From Pseudomonas sp. RIT-PI-AD (GTDB taxonomy: Bacteria; Pseudomonadota; Gammaproteobacteria; Pseudomonadales; Pseudomonadaceae), in contig NZ_JANZKU010000017.1 of assembly GCF_025642785.1 (NCBI RefSeq), positions 46,343 through 110,342 on the forward strand: a DNA stretch of 64,000 nt, written 5' to 3'. Shown piece after piece: positions 63,470 to 64,000 of this stretch; position 1 is the first letter of the stretch; each line of letters starts with the position of its first letter. A program made the translations under genes and the position numbers. The notes under the pieces are model-generated. The model was given only the letters and a program-made list of their open reading frames with translations, did no database searches and was not told where the DNA came from.

Positions 63470-64000
63470 GCGGCGGCTCCGCGCAGGGCGGGGTCGCGGC
63501 GCCATTCGCGCCAGCCTTGCACCGCCAGCAGGGTGAACAACCCGTAGAGCGCCGCGGTGAGGTACAACTCCTTGAAGCAGAACAAGCCGACGAACAGGGT
63601 ATCGAGCAGCACCCACAGGGCCCAGCATTCCAGGCGCTTCTGTGCCATCCAGACCTGCGCCACCAGGCTGAAGGCGGTCAGGCTGGCGTCCCACCAGGGT
63701 TGCGCGGCGTCGGTGTGGGTCGCCATCAGGTAGCCCAGCGCCAGGCTGCCGAGGGCGCCCGCCGCCAGGCCGGCGCTCAGGGCCTTGGCGTCCAGGCGGC
63801 TCACGGAGCGCCCGGCGTGGCGTGCGCCGCCGCGGGTCCATTGCCGCCAGCCGTAGATTTGCAGGCCGGCGTAGACCCCTTGCAGGAGCATGTCCGAGTA
63901 GAGCTTCACGTCGTAGAAGATCCACCCGTAGAGCAGCACCATGACCAGGCCGATCGGCCAGCCCCAGCGGTTCTGGCGGACGGTCAGCCAGACGGCGATC
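63466..64000 (-). CDS. PnuC-like transporter (cut by window edge)
   Basis: The visible part gives 178 codons; the reading frame continues open past position 64000, so the ATG at 63942 is internal: AVWLTVRQNRWGWPIGLVMV runs straight into it. Several helices and the PnuC signature residues are present (LLQGVYAGLQIYGWRQW, VLLDTLFVGLFCFKELYLTA). PnuC carriers facilitate uptake of nicotinamide riboside; PnuT relatives carry thiamine. The NadR-like kinase beside it favours the first. Confidence 0.9.
   Translation of the reverse strand, partial: IAVWLTVRQNRWGWPIGLVMVLLYGWIFYDVKLYSDMLLQGVYAGLQIYGWRQWTRGGARHAGRSVSRLDAKALSAGLAAGALGSLALGYLMATHTDAAQPWWDASLTAFSLVAQVWMAQKRLECWALWVLLDTLFVGLFCFKELYLTAALYGLFTLLAVQGWREWRRDPALRGAAA

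Overview
The window is chromosomal DNA of a high-GC gamma-proteobacterium, almost certainly a Pseudomonas of the aeruginosa/citronellolis type. The evidence is an OprD-family porin, Crc/Hfq-type CA motifs in front of catabolic genes, dense translationally coupled operons, many LysR/GntR/LuxR/MarR regulators, and a PnuC-like/NadR-like pair at the right edge. The species cannot be fixed from the sequence alone. No rRNA, tRNA, CRISPR array, phage or insertion sequence was seen.

Region 1 (1-23.6 kb) is a catabolic island. It holds an MFS transporter (cut by the left edge), a crotonase/SDR/acyl-CoA dehydrogenase/flavin monooxygenase operon, a divergent GntR-FCD repressor, a second operon (class III CoA-transferase, Zn alcohol dehydrogenase, P450-ferredoxin fusion, ferredoxin reductase, aldehyde dehydrogenase, GMC oxidoreductase, EamA transporter) and a third (class III CoA-transferase, acyl-CoA ligase, MBL hydrolase, gentisate-dioxygenase-like bicupin, FAH-family hydrolase), followed by an OprD porin. 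Five copies of one 17-bp inverted repeat (GGTTCAT-CCA-ATGAACC) lie at the promoters of these units and of the repressor itself, which defines a local regulon. The gene set suggests uptake, P450 hydroxylation, oxidation to an acid, CoA activation, beta-oxidation-like steps and ring cleavage of an unidentified, probably aromatic or cyclic, substrate.

Region 2 (23.6-35.5 kb) is mixed: a GFA-family protein, a serine hydrolase/MFS pair, LysR, gamma-glutamyltransferase, a DUF3253 protein, a predicted heme-oxygenase-like diiron enzyme coupled to a methyltransferase, a HAD hydrolase, a LuxR solo and another LysR.

Region 3 (36.3-46.0 kb) is the most unusual locus. One tightly packed six-gene operon encodes a 988-residue surface protein with an IPTL-CTERM-like sorting tail, an XrtH-type exosortase, its small membrane partner, a receiver-AraC regulator, a 7TMR-DISM hybrid sensor kinase and a TonB-dependent receptor.

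Region 4 (46.1-64 kb) holds a DUF1264 protein, an S37 peptidase, a DUF892 ferritin-like protein, a gamma-glutamylcyclotransferase-like protein, a MarR-controlled group with a full-length AceE paralogue, a half-length AceE-like protein and a cupin, then LysR, an XRE-cupin regulator facing a polyamine-type binding protein and class III aminotransferase across a 26-bp perfect palindrome, a LemA/TPM/TPM operon, and the NadR-like ATPase/PnuC pair cut by the right edge.
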